From contig RGMU01000008.1 in assembly GCA_010021705.1 (NCBI GenBank), positions 1-18,807 on the forward strand: DNA of 18,807 nt, read 5' to 3'. Below the pieces are notes generated by a model, which was not told the origin of the DNA, made no database searches, and was given only the letters and a program-made list of their open reading frames with translations. How positions within the stretch are numbered: the stretch's first letter is position 1; every line of letters begins with the position of its first letter. Below, piece after piece: positions 1-7,277 of the stretch. Source of the DNA: Chitinophagia bacterium (GTDB lineage: Bacteria; Bacteroidota; Bacteroidia; Chitinophagales; Chitinophagaceae). The position numbers were made by a program, and so were the translations under genes.

Positions 1-498
1 GGCTGCATAGCCGATAAAGTAATATTTGAAACGTTGGAGCGGCACAATTTGACATTTTATCAAAACAACCACAATGAGTTAGAGGAAATGATTATCACTT
101 GCCTGAAAATTAAGAACAATATAGCCCTACAAGATGTTAACGATAAGGGCATAAGGCACATTCTTAACTTTGGGCATACAACGGGGCACGCAATTGAGGC
201 AGAATACGGCTTGCCTCACGGCAAAGCAGTGGCAATAGGCATGGCGATAGCCACCCACATTTCAGACCATGTTTTTAACCACCGCGAACCGCTAAGCGAG
301 CGGGTTTGCAAATTGATTGAACAATATGAACTGCCCATTCGCTACCCCTATAACAAACAAGCAATACTGCAAAAAATGCAGATGGACAAAAAAAAGATTC
401 GTCATAGTATAGATTTTGTACTATTACGGAACATTGGGGTGGCAGAAAGAGTGCCGCTGTCTATTGAAAATTTATCTGATTATTTAACTCTTTTATGA
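1..498 (+). CDS. aroB: 3-dehydroquinate synthase, C-terminal part (5' end outside window)
   Basis: The enzyme converts DAHP to 3-dehydroquinate, step two of the shikimate pathway, in the cytoplasm, using NAD and a divalent metal. The frame is open from base 1, so the start and the NAD-binding N-terminal domain lie upstream; about 165 C-terminal residues are present. The family signature is clear: NFGHTTGHAIE followed by LPHGKAVAIGM, which carry the two histidines expected to bind the metal (matching E. coli His247 and His264 by eye). The stop codon overlaps the aroA start by four bases (ATGA), so the two genes are probably cotranscribed and translationally coupled. A TTG at base 34 lies inside the domain and is not a real start. 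Confidence 0.93.
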   Translation, partial: GCIADKVIFETLERHNLTFYQNNHNELEEMIITCLKIKNNIALQDVNDKGIRHILNFGHTTGHAIEAEYGLPHGKAVAIGMAIATHISDHVFNHREPLSERVCKLIEQYELPIRYPYNKQAILQKMQMDKKKIRHSIDFVLLRNIGVAERVPLSIENLSDYLTLL

Positions 499-1760
499 CC
501 ACCATACCCCCATGTAGGTTGAAAGGCAGTGTTGCACCGCCTCCGTCTAAAAGCTATACACAACGGGCATTTGCAGCGGCAGTGCTTCATAATGGCACTA
601 CTGTGATAGAAAATGCCGGCAACAGCGATGACGAATGCCACGCCATAGCCATTGCAGCGCAATTAGGGGCAACGATTACGCCTTTGCAAGCAGGGAGCTA
701 CCGCGTAGAGAGCAAGGGCATTGCCCCTACCGGCAAGCCCCTGCATTGTGGTGAAAGCGGCTTATCGGCAAGGTTATTTTTACCCATTGCAGCACTGTGT
801 GATGTGCCGGTTACGCTTACCGCAACAGGTTCGCTACTCCATCGCCCCATTGAGCGGTGCTTGCCCTACCTCACGGCATTGGGTGTAGCCTGCCAAGCCA
901 CTGACAACGGCTTTCCCATAACCGTAAAGGGCAGGCTAAACCCAAACAACATTACCATAGACGCAGGCGAAAGCTCCCAATTTTTAAGCGGATTACTTAT
1001 GGCGTATTGTTTTAGTGCCACTGAAAGTGCTACCATTACCGTTACAGAGCTACACAGCAAGCCCTATATTGACATGACTATAGAGCTATTAGCGCAGTTT
1101 GGCAAGCATATCACCCACCATAATTATAAAGAATTTTACATTAATCCTACAGTATTTAGCCATACACTGCAACCCCATATAGTGATAGAAAACGACTGGA
1201 GCGGTGCTGCCAATTTTGTGGTAGGCGGGGCAATTAATGGCAGTGTGCGGCTTACCGGTCTCAATCCTAACTCGCTGCAAGCCGACCGCGCTGTATTGGA
1301 CGCTATACGCCTTACGGGCATTGAGCCGGTATGGGAAAATGGTAGCCTGATAGTGGAAAGTGCCCCCCTGAATGCCTTTGACTTTGATGCTACACCCTGC
1401 CCCGACCTCTTTCCCGTGCTTGCCGTATTGGCTGCTTGCAGTAAAGGCGATAGCCGCATAACCGGATTACACAGACTTCAACACAAAGAGAGCAACCGTG
1501 CCACTGCCATACAAGCCCTGCTACACACCCTTAATGTTAGCCACAACATAGACGGAAACACCCTAACCATAACGGGTAGCCCCACCCTAAACGGGGGGCA
1601 AGTAAACACCTTTAACGACCACCGCATAACTATGGCAGCCACCATAGCAGCCCTACGCACTCACTCCCCCATTACCCTTGCCGAAACCAACAGCGTTAAA
1701 AAATCTTACCCCAACTTTTTTGAGGATTTTTTGAGGGGGGTGAGACTTACATTTCACTGA
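495..1760 (+). CDS. aroA: 3-phosphoshikimate 1-carboxyvinyltransferase (EPSP synthase), divergent
   Basis: The enzyme joins phosphoenolpyruvate to shikimate-3-phosphate, step six of the shikimate pathway; 421 residues is normal length. Conserved elements by eye: PSKSYTQR (Lys19, Arg24), the Ser-Ser-Gln of GESSQF, DLFPVLAVLAA, KESNRA (Arg), NDHRITMAA (Arg) and a late lysine in VKKSYPNFF. The PEP/glyphosate loop is unusual: where E. coli has NAGTAMRPL this protein has ESGLSARLF, and the segment before RPI reads TGSLLH, with serine where E. coli has Arg124. The family assignment is secure from the remaining motifs; the loop suggests a separate subclass with altered PEP contacts. The start overlaps the aroB stop (ATGA). 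The gene converges on moxR with only 26 bases between the two stops. Confidence 0.95.
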   Translation: MTTIPPCRLKGSVAPPPSKSYTQRAFAAAVLHNGTTVIENAGNSDDECHAIAIAAQLGATITPLQAGSYRVESKGIAPTGKPLHCGESGLSARLFLPIAALCDVPVTLTATGSLLHRPIERCLPYLTALGVACQATDNGFPITVKGRLNPNNITIDAGESSQFLSGLLMAYCFSATESATITVTELHSKPYIDMTIELLAQFGKHITHHNYKEFYINPTVFSHTLQPHIVIENDWSGAANFVVGGAINGSVRLTGLNPNSLQADRAVLDAIRLTGIEPVWENGSLIVESAPLNAFDFDATPCPDLFPVLAVLAACSKGDSRITGLHRLQHKESNRATAIQALLHTLNVSHNIDGNTLTITGSPTLNGGQVNTFNDHRITMAATIAALRTHSPITLAETNSVKKSYPNFFEDFLRGVRLTFH

Positions 1761-1786
1761 TAACGCTTTGTGATACTATAGTTTAT

Positions 1787-2782
1787 CTAATACAACTTTA
1801 ACTTCGCCAAACGTTCTGTTTCTTTGAGTATAATGCTTTCCATTGCTTTTTGTTTGCCTTCTTTGTTGCGGTAAATGAGGCGGTGTTCAATCACGGGGCG
1901 GGCAAGGTCTTTTACATCGTCTTCTATTACAAAAGTTCTACCTTTAATAAGGGCATAAGCCTTTAGGCATTTGATAAAGGAAATGCCGCTACGGGTGGAT
2001 GCACCTAAAGAAATATCGGCATGTTCACGCGTGCCCCGCACAATGTTTGCCACTGCTTTAACAATTTCTTCATGTACATGCACATTGGCAGCCTGCTTTT
2101 GTAGGTCTAACAGTTGGCTCATACTAAGGGCTTGCGCCACATTCACTAAGTTATGGGCTATGCCGGCATATTCTTTATAAATGTTAAGCTCGGTGATAGC
2201 GTCCACATAGCCAAAGTAAATTTTCATGTAAAAGCGGTCAAGCTGGGCTGCGGGTAGGGGGTATGTGCCCTCCATTTCAATGGGGTTTTGGGTGGCAATG
2301 GTAAAGAAAAAGTCATGCAGGCGCAGGGTGGTATCTGCTACCGTTATTTGGTTTTCTGCCATAGCCTCCAATAGCGCACTTTGCACTTTGGGCGAGGCTC
2401 TGTTAATTTCGTCTGCCAACAGCACATTGCAAAATAGTGGTCCTTTTTTGAAGATAAATTCTTTGTTAATATCATCAAAAATGTGCGTACCTATTAAGTC
2501 CATAGGTAGCAAGTCCGGCGTGAACTGTATGCGCTTAAAGTGGACGTGTTCGCCGTCTTGGCTACCACTAATGCACTGGGCTAAGGTGCGCGCCATAACC
2601 GTTTTACCGGTGCCGGGGTTGTCCTCCATAAGAATGTGCCCTCCCGCTAACAGGCAAGTGATTATTTGCTCAATCTGCGGTCTTTTGCCCTTTATTACGG
2701 TTTCTATAAACGTGATAAGCCGCTGAATGCCATCGGTAGCTTCATTGGAAATACTTTGCGTAGCTTCGTTTGCTTCGTACAT
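1787..2782 (-). CDS. MoxR-family AAA+ ATPase
   Basis: A MoxR-type AAA+ ATPase, a family that generally acts as a chaperone-like factor for maturation or activation of partner proteins, often with VWA-domain proteins. From the ATG used here (331 aa) Walker A is EDNPGTGKT at about residues 53-61, Walker B is VLLADE ending at about 125, and sensor 1 is in TIATQNP, followed by EGTYPLPAAQLDRF, a segment characteristic of MoxR proteins. A TTG 33 bases upstream (2815) would add eleven unconserved residues, so the ATG at 2782 is preferred. Usual MoxR partners (DUF58, VWA or BatA-like genes) are absent: downstream lies convergent aroA and upstream the restriction-modification cassette, so its client is unknown. 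The leader holds a stem-loop described separately. Confidence 0.9.
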   Translation of the reverse strand: MYEANEATQSISNEATDGIQRLITFIETVIKGKRPQIEQIITCLLAGGHILMEDNPGTGKTVMARTLAQCISGSQDGEHVHFKRIQFTPDLLPMDLIGTHIFDDINKEFIFKKGPLFCNVLLADEINRASPKVQSALLEAMAENQITVADTTLRLHDFFFTIATQNPIEMEGTYPLPAAQLDRFYMKIYFGYVDAITELNIYKEYAGIAHNLVNVAQALSMSQLLDLQKQAANVHVHEEIVKAVANIVRGTREHADISLGASTRSGISFIKCLKAYALIKGRTFVIEDDVKDLARPVIEHRLIYRNKEGKQKAMESIILKETERLAKLKLY

Positions 2783-2794
2783 ATTTAAGTGATT

Positions 2795-2820
2795 ATAAGT
2801 TGCAAGGTAAAACAACTTAT
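2795..2820 (-). promoter_or_regulatory. Stem-loop in the moxR leader
   Basis: ATAAGTTG (2795-2802) and CAACTTAT (2813-2820) are exact 8-bp complements separated by ten bases, 12 bases upstream of the moxR ATG. A second possible partner, AAGTTGTTT at 2847-2855, can pair with AAACAACTT at 2810-2818. In the moxR mRNA the middle segment could therefore pair with either an earlier or a later copy. The structure is visible; a regulatory role is only inferred, and AT-rich leaders often contain such stems by chance. Confidence 0.3.
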
Positions 2821-2865
2821 GCTACTCGCTATAAAACAAATTGTGAAAGTTGTTTACTACAGCGA

Positions 2866-2883
2866 ATTGGTGGGGGGAGTGGG
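2866..2883 (+). repeat. Left inverted repeat bracketing the R-M cassette
   Basis: The sequence ATTGGTG, two bases, GGGAGTGGG ends ten bases short of the endonuclease stop codon. The same pattern occurs in inverted orientation at 5107-5125, beyond the methyltransferase start. The G-rich run stands out in an otherwise AT-rich intergenic region. The geometry is that of terminal inverted repeats, with ATTGGTG outermost. Confidence 0.5.
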
Positions 2884-2893
2884 ATTAGGTAGC

Positions 2894-4048
2894 TTATAAA
2901 TCATATAAACTACTAACAAATTCAATTGCTGTACTTAGGTCGATTTCGTTATTTGGATGTTCTAAAAGGGTTTTTATTACTGTCCCTTCAAACTGCGTTA
3001 CGCCTCGTGAATTTCTTCCAGCCCAATGCTTTAACAATATTGTACTTTTAATTAAATCTTTTTGAAATACAGAGTTTAGAGTCTTATTGAATATTGTGCT
3101 TTTATCAATCCCAATGAAATAGAATAAAAATACTGTGTCTCCTCTGTTATGAAACTCCAGAAATTTATCAATGTTATATGCCTTGGGATTTGAATTAAGA
3201 ATTATTATTTTTGTTTTGATGTCTGTTTCAGTACGGTATTCTTCGAATACTTTTACATAATCGCCCAAAGTATTTTCAGTTTTGAAGGCTGGTAGCTTGC
3301 TATAATCATCCGTTAGCTCCTGAATTAACTTTTCTTTCAAATTTTCATTATCACCAGCAATTAAATATTCTATTATGCGACCTCTAATATTTACATTTTC
3401 AATATGGCTAGCAATTAAAATTTCATTTTTAAATTTATCAACTTTTTCGTCTAATTCTTCTTTGAGAGTGTTAAATTTTGGGCCACCACAGAAATTTATT
3501 GCCCTTTGTATGGAATTTTGTATGTTAGATTTCTCCTGAATACCAACTTCAAACTTTTTTCCCGTTGGACTTATTGCATGGGTTGCTTCTACTAATCTAT
3601 TCAAATTGCCATCGAAACCTATTTCAGAATGAATTGCAAATAGCCTAAATATATTAGTCCGGTTGTTTTCAATATCTTGAAAATTTTTAGCAATATCTGA
3701 ACCATTAAAACTTCCTTTTATATTTTTCTCAGTCAATGTTTGGGAGCTATGACTTATTTTAATAAGAAAAGTACTATTTGCTAGGAATAGTCTATTCTCA
3801 CTATTTGTAATTAAACAAACGATAAATGGGATGTGGTCATATTTTTGAAGTGCAGAAAGGGACAATATGGTGTTAGAAAATGTACCACTACTTGAATAGC
3901 TAAACCTTACAGCAAAAGAGTTGCAATAATATACAGAACGGTCTTTAACAAGTTTAAATTCCTCAGCACATAGATTAATTAGCCTATTTTTGTTAGGAAT
4001 TTTATCATGAATTTTAATAAATTCAATAAAATCATTGAGGCTATACAT
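2894..4048 (-). CDS. Probable type II restriction endonuclease, unassigned family
   Basis: I do not recognise this 384-residue protein by family; the call rests mainly on its place directly after a DNA methyltransferase gene. The ATG at 4048 is four bases beyond the methyltransferase stop; a TTG at 4060 would overlap that gene and add four residues. A plausible PD-(D/E)XK nuclease core is visible: a helix segment NIRGRIIEYLI (Glu about 227), then GDY (Asp about 263) and TDIKTK (Asp 276, Lys 278), which fits the D...(D/E)xK pattern. A tail segment reads WAGRNSRGVTQFEG. No signal peptide or membrane segment is seen. Three sampled 60-base stretches average about 28% GC, far below moxR or gyrB and below the adjacent methyltransferase, suggesting separate acquisition. 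No controller (C) gene accompanies the pair. Confidence 0.7.
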   Translation of the reverse strand: MYSLNDFIEFIKIHDKIPNKNRLINLCAEEFKLVKDRSVYYCNSFAVRFSYSSSGTFSNTILSLSALQKYDHIPFIVCLITNSENRLFLANSTFLIKISHSSQTLTEKNIKGSFNGSDIAKNFQDIENNRTNIFRLFAIHSEIGFDGNLNRLVEATHAISPTGKKFEVGIQEKSNIQNSIQRAINFCGGPKFNTLKEELDEKVDKFKNEILIASHIENVNIRGRIIEYLIAGDNENLKEKLIQELTDDYSKLPAFKTENTLGDYVKVFEEYRTETDIKTKIIILNSNPKAYNIDKFLEFHNRGDTVFLFYFIGIDKSTIFNKTLNSVFQKDLIKSTILLKHWAGRNSRGVTQFEGTVIKTLLEHPNNEIDLSTAIEFVSSLYDL

Positions 4049-4052
4049 GGTA

Positions 4053-5060
4053 CTATTCAAATAAATTATCCGCTGTGTAATTTTTCTTTTCTTGTTCTTT
4101 CTTCATCACTTTTTGTTGACTATTGAGGGTGTTACGCTCCCAAAACACACCGTCAGCATAACCCTGAATGTATTTATCTGTTTCTGCATGGTGAAGCCGT
4201 TTTTCAGCCCAAATACAATATTCCTCGTTCCTTTCAATGCCTATATAATTCCTATTCAACTTTTTAGCTACAACGGAGGTAGTACCGGAGCCTAAAAAGG
4301 GGTCAAATACAATGCCGTCTATAGGGCAGGAGGCAAGAATTAGTTTAGCTATTAGCTTTTCGGGCTTTTGGGTGGGATGGTCTGTATTTTCCGGCATTGA
4401 CCAATAAGGAATGCTAATATCATCCCAAAAATTAGATGGATACGTTAATCTAAAGTTGCCCTCTTCGCTTTCTTCCCAATCTTTAGGCTTTCCGTCTATT
4501 TTGTATGGGGCTATTACTTTTCTTTTTTGCTTAACAGATTCTACATTAAAGTAATAATTGTTTTTATCTTTTACACCAAACCAAATATCTTCCATGCCGT
4601 TTTTCCAATTACTAAGCGCACCCCGTCCTTTTTCTCTTTGCCATGTTATTCTGTTCATCACCGCTAAATGCTCCTCCATCACATTTTGAAGCTCTGCGGT
4701 ACATTTCCAATCCCCACATAGATACAAAGAACCGCCATTTTTTAACAAAGCAACCACTTTAGGAAACCATGATTGTAGATAGGCTGCATAGTTGGCATGG
4801 TTAGACGACTTAAACTTAAAGCCATTAAAGTCTTTGTCTAAATTGTAAGGCGGGTCTATAATAATGAGGTCGGCAAAGCCTTTGGGCAATTTGTCTAACA
4901 CATCAAATATATCGGCATGAATAGTTTTGTTAAGCACATCATTGATTTCAAAAATTGGCGCATCACTGCCACGAACCAATTTTGAGGCATACAACTTACC
5001 TTCTGCCGCAGAAACAGTTAAGGTTCTGTTTCTACCCGCCCTAATTTTTTCTTCACTCAT
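4053..5060 (-). CDS. Beta-class adenine-specific DNA methyltransferase of an R-M system
   Basis: A 335-residue N6-adenine DNA methyltransferase that would transfer a methyl group from S-adenosylmethionine to a recognition site and protect the host from the neighbouring endonuclease. The catalytic motif IV DPPYN is at residues 69-73; after the target-recognition region come HPTQKPEKLI (motif X, about 228-237), FDPFLGSGTT (motif I, SAM binding, about 252-261) and GIERNEEY (motif II). The order IV-X-I is that of the beta class (M.RsrI/M.HinfI/M.MboII-like). DPPYN rather than SPPY favours N6-adenine over N4-cytosine. The recognition site cannot be read from sequence. It is first in a two-gene minus-strand operon with the endonuclease starting four bases after its stop, so methylase is made first. 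Confidence 0.92.
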   Translation of the reverse strand: MSEEKIRAGRNRTLTVSAAEGKLYASKLVRGSDAPIFEINDVLNKTIHADIFDVLDKLPKGFADLIIIDPPYNLDKDFNGFKFKSSNHANYAAYLQSWFPKVVALLKNGGSLYLCGDWKCTAELQNVMEEHLAVMNRITWQREKGRGALSNWKNGMEDIWFGVKDKNNYYFNVESVKQKRKVIAPYKIDGKPKDWEESEEGNFRLTYPSNFWDDISIPYWSMPENTDHPTQKPEKLIAKLILASCPIDGIVFDPFLGSGTTSVVAKKLNRNYIGIERNEEYCIWAEKRLHHAETDKYIQGYADGVFWERNTLNSQQKVMKKEQEKKNYTADNLFE

Positions 5061-5083
5061 GTTTAGTTATTTTTTATTTTAAT

Positions 5084-5091
5084 CAAAAATA
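5084..5091 (-). promoter_or_regulatory. Candidate -7 promoter element for the R-M operon
   Basis: On the minus strand TATTTTTG fits the Bacteroidota -7 consensus TAnnTTTG, 23 bases upstream of the methyltransferase ATG. No good -33 TTTG is seen at the normal spacing; that position falls in the G-rich inverted repeat. Confidence 0.4.
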
Positions 5092-5106
5092 AAAGTGTCT
5101 ATAGCC

Positions 5107-5125
5107 CCCACTCCCTATCACCAAT
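5107..5125 (-). repeat. Right inverted repeat bracketing the R-M cassette
   Basis: CCCACTCCC, three bases, CACCAAT: the inverse of the repeat at 2866-2883, differing only in the spacer. It lies between the gyrB stop (5143) and the methyltransferase start (5060). Confidence 0.5.
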
Positions 5126-5142
5126 CCTCACTCTACCGGCAT

Positions 5143-7125
5143 TTAAACGTCTATCTTTGCAAATTTAGCGTGCTTTTCTATGAAATCTCTGCGCGGTGCC
5201 ACTTCTTCGCCCATCAGCATAGAAAAGGTGCTATCGGCTTCTATGGCACTTTCTATGGTAATGCGCTTTAAGGTGCGCGTAGCGGGGTTCATGGTGGTAT
5301 CCCATAGCTGCTCGGCATTCATTTCACCCAAGCCTTTATAGCGTTGTATGTTAACGCTGTCTTCTTTGCCACCGCCCAATTTTTCTACCAATGCTTTGCG
5401 CCCTGCTTCATCCCAAGCATATTCCTGCTCTTTGCCCTTTTTCACAAGGTAAAGCGGGGGCTGTGCCAAATACACATAGCCTTGCTTTACTAAGTCTTCC
5501 ATGTACCGGTAAAAGAAAGTAAGTATCAGTGTGGCAATGTGCGAACCGTCCACATCGGCATCGGTCATTATTATTATTTTATGATAGCGAAGTTTGGTGA
5601 TGTTTAATTGCTTGGCATCTTCGGGTGTTCCTATACTCACGCCCAATGCCGTGAACATATTGCGTATTTCTTCGTTTTCATATATCTTATGCTCCTGTGC
5701 CTTTTCTACGTTTAGTATTTTACCGCGTAGGGGCAATATGGCTTGGAAATTCCTGTCCCTGCCTTGCTTGGCAGTTCCGCCTGCGGAGTCTCCTTCCACT
5801 AAGTAAAGCTCGCAATTAAAAGGGTCTTTATCGCTGCAATCGGCAAGTTTACCCGGTAGTCCGCCTCCGGTAAGCACGCTTTTGCGTTGCACCATTTCAC
5901 GGGCTTTTTTGGCTGCGGTGCGGGCTTGTGCTGCCAATATCACCTTGTCCATTATCATTTTGGCATCTTTGGGGTGTTCTTCCAAAAAAGCTTCTAATAC
6001 ACGGCTAACGCACACATCTACCACGCCCATAACCTCATTGTTGCCGAGCTTAGTTTTGGTTTGCCCTTCAAACTGAGGCTCCGGCACTTTAACGGATATT
6101 ATGGAACTCAACCCCTCTCTAAAATCATCACCGGTAATTTCCACTTTTGCCTTTTCAAACATTTTGTTTTTATCACCGTAAGACTTAAACACCCGCGTAA
6201 TGGCACGGCGAAAACCCGCAACATGCGTTCCGCCTTCAATGGTGTTAATATTGTTTACGTAAGAGTATATGTGCTCGTTGTAAGAACTATTGTAGGTTAG
6301 AGCAACATCTACTGCCACATTGGTGTCTTTGTCGTGGGTTTCTACAAAAATAGGTTCAGATAATAGTTGCTCACGTTTGGCGTTTCTGTCTAATAAAAGT
6401 ATAAATTCTACTATCCCCCCTTCGCTATAAAAGAGTTCTTCTAAGGGTTTGCCATCTTCGGTGGCTTCGCGGTTGTCTATCAGCGAAATTTTGATGCCTT
6501 TGTTCAGATAAGCCAATTCGCGCAAGCGAGAAGCCAAAATGTCTCTGTTATAAACCGTTTGTTCAAAAATGGTGTTATCGGGCAAAAAGTGTACCGAAGT
6601 GCCCGTTTTATCAGACGGAATGCCCATATCACGCACCGGATATACCGGTGCTCCTTTTATATACTCTTGTTCAAACGTTTTGCCTTCACGCCAAACGGTT
6701 ACATGAAGGTGCGAACTAAGCGCATTTACGCAACTTACACCCACACCGTGTAGCCCACCCGATACCTTATAACTGTCTTTGTCAAATTTACCGCCTGCGT
6801 GCAACACTGTCATTACCACCTCTAATGCCGACCTACCTTCTTTAGGGTGCATACCCGTAGGGATGCCTCGCCCATCATCTATTACAGATACCGCATTATC
6901 GGTATGTATGGTAACGGTTATGTTTTTACAGTAGCCCGCCAATGCCTCATCAATGGCATTGTCCACCACTTCATACACAAGGTGGTGCAAGCCGCGGCTA
7001 CCGGTATCGCCTATATACATACCGGGTCGCTTACGCACAGCTTCTAAACCTTCTAATACTTGTATGCTTGCCGCATCATATTCCATTGGTTTTGCCACTA
7101 TTGGCAATTCGCTCTCTACATTCAT
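5143..7125 (-). CDS. gyrB: DNA gyrase subunit B
   Basis: The ATPase and TOPRIM subunit of DNA gyrase, which introduces negative supercoils together with GyrA. At 660 residues it is of the short type that lacks the ~165-residue insert of E. coli GyrB. GHKL ATPase motifs: YEVVDNAIDE (Glu52, Asn56), DDGRGIP (83-89), GGLHGVGV (123-130); the QTK loop is near 355-357. TOPRIM motifs are EGDSAGG (444-450) and MTDADVDGSH (520-529), and the C-terminal QRYKGLGEMN is at 594-603. Short type II B subunits include ParE/TopoIV, but the overall sequence and the QRYKGLGEMN form favour GyrB. It has its own promoter upstream; the R-M cassette lies downstream on the same strand. Confidence 0.95.
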   Translation of the reverse strand: MNVESELPIVAKPMEYDAASIQVLEGLEAVRKRPGMYIGDTGSRGLHHLVYEVVDNAIDEALAGYCKNITVTIHTDNAVSVIDDGRGIPTGMHPKEGRSALEVVMTVLHAGGKFDKDSYKVSGGLHGVGVSCVNALSSHLHVTVWREGKTFEQEYIKGAPVYPVRDMGIPSDKTGTSVHFLPDNTIFEQTVYNRDILASRLRELAYLNKGIKISLIDNREATEDGKPLEELFYSEGGIVEFILLLDRNAKREQLLSEPIFVETHDKDTNVAVDVALTYNSSYNEHIYSYVNNINTIEGGTHVAGFRRAITRVFKSYGDKNKMFEKAKVEITGDDFREGLSSIISVKVPEPQFEGQTKTKLGNNEVMGVVDVCVSRVLEAFLEEHPKDAKMIMDKVILAAQARTAAKKAREMVQRKSVLTGGGLPGKLADCSDKDPFNCELYLVEGDSAGGTAKQGRDRNFQAILPLRGKILNVEKAQEHKIYENEEIRNMFTALGVSIGTPEDAKQLNITKLRYHKIIIMTDADVDGSHIATLILTFFYRYMEDLVKQGYVYLAQPPLYLVKKGKEQEYAWDEAGRKALVEKLGGGKEDSVNIQRYKGLGEMNAEQLWDTTMNPATRTLKRITIESAIEADSTFSMLMGEEVAPRRDFIEKHAKFAKIDV

Positions 7126-7182
7126 GCTTTTGAGGAGAAATAATTATGATTGGCTATTTATGTTTGATATAGCTCTAAGCTA

Positions 7183-7213
7183 CAAATTTAGCACAAATAG
7201 TTTACACAGCAAA
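7183..7213 (-). promoter_or_regulatory. gyrB promoter
   Basis: On the minus strand TTTG at 7213-7210 is followed after exactly 19 bases by TAAATTTG at 7190-7183. This is a full match to the Bacteroidota housekeeping promoter (-33 TTTG, -7 TAnnTTTG). Transcription would start about 50 bases upstream of the gyrB ATG. It is the best promoter match in the window. Confidence 0.7.
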
Positions 7214-7277
7214 AGAATAGCGGCTTTGTTTTATACCTAACCATGTTAATAAAGTGATGTGGCTACGGTAATAAGGC

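Larger units (their letters stand above)
2866..5125. other. Putative restriction-modification cassette bounded by inverted repeats
   Basis: A 2.26-kb block consisting only of the methyltransferase and endonuclease genes, with imperfect inverted repeats (18 and 19 bp, 16 matching positions plus a 2- or 3-base spacer) just outside the gene pair. The flanks are ordinary chromosomal genes, moxR and gyrB. No transposase or integrase is encoded and I see no target duplication directly outside the repeats. The block may be a mobilised or inserted cassette, possibly moved in trans; this is inference from geometry and from the low GC of the endonuclease gene. Confidence 0.35.

Noticed and set aside
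1664..1675. Third copy of the G-rich R-M flanking repeat inside aroA
   Set aside because: Only the GGGGGAGTG core is shared, the ATTGGTG half is missing, and the site is in a conserved coding region.
2265..2726. Plus-strand open frame of 153 codons across moxR
   Set aside because: It is antisense to the Walker A/B region of moxR and encodes a low-plausibility cysteine/serine-rich product.
2783..2815. TTG extension of the MoxR gene to 2815
   Set aside because: It adds eleven unconserved residues and lies within the leader stem; the ATG at 2782 is a better start.
5143..7125. Alternative call as topoisomerase IV subunit B (ParE)
   Set aside because: Short length allows it, but the motif set and overall sequence read as GyrB.
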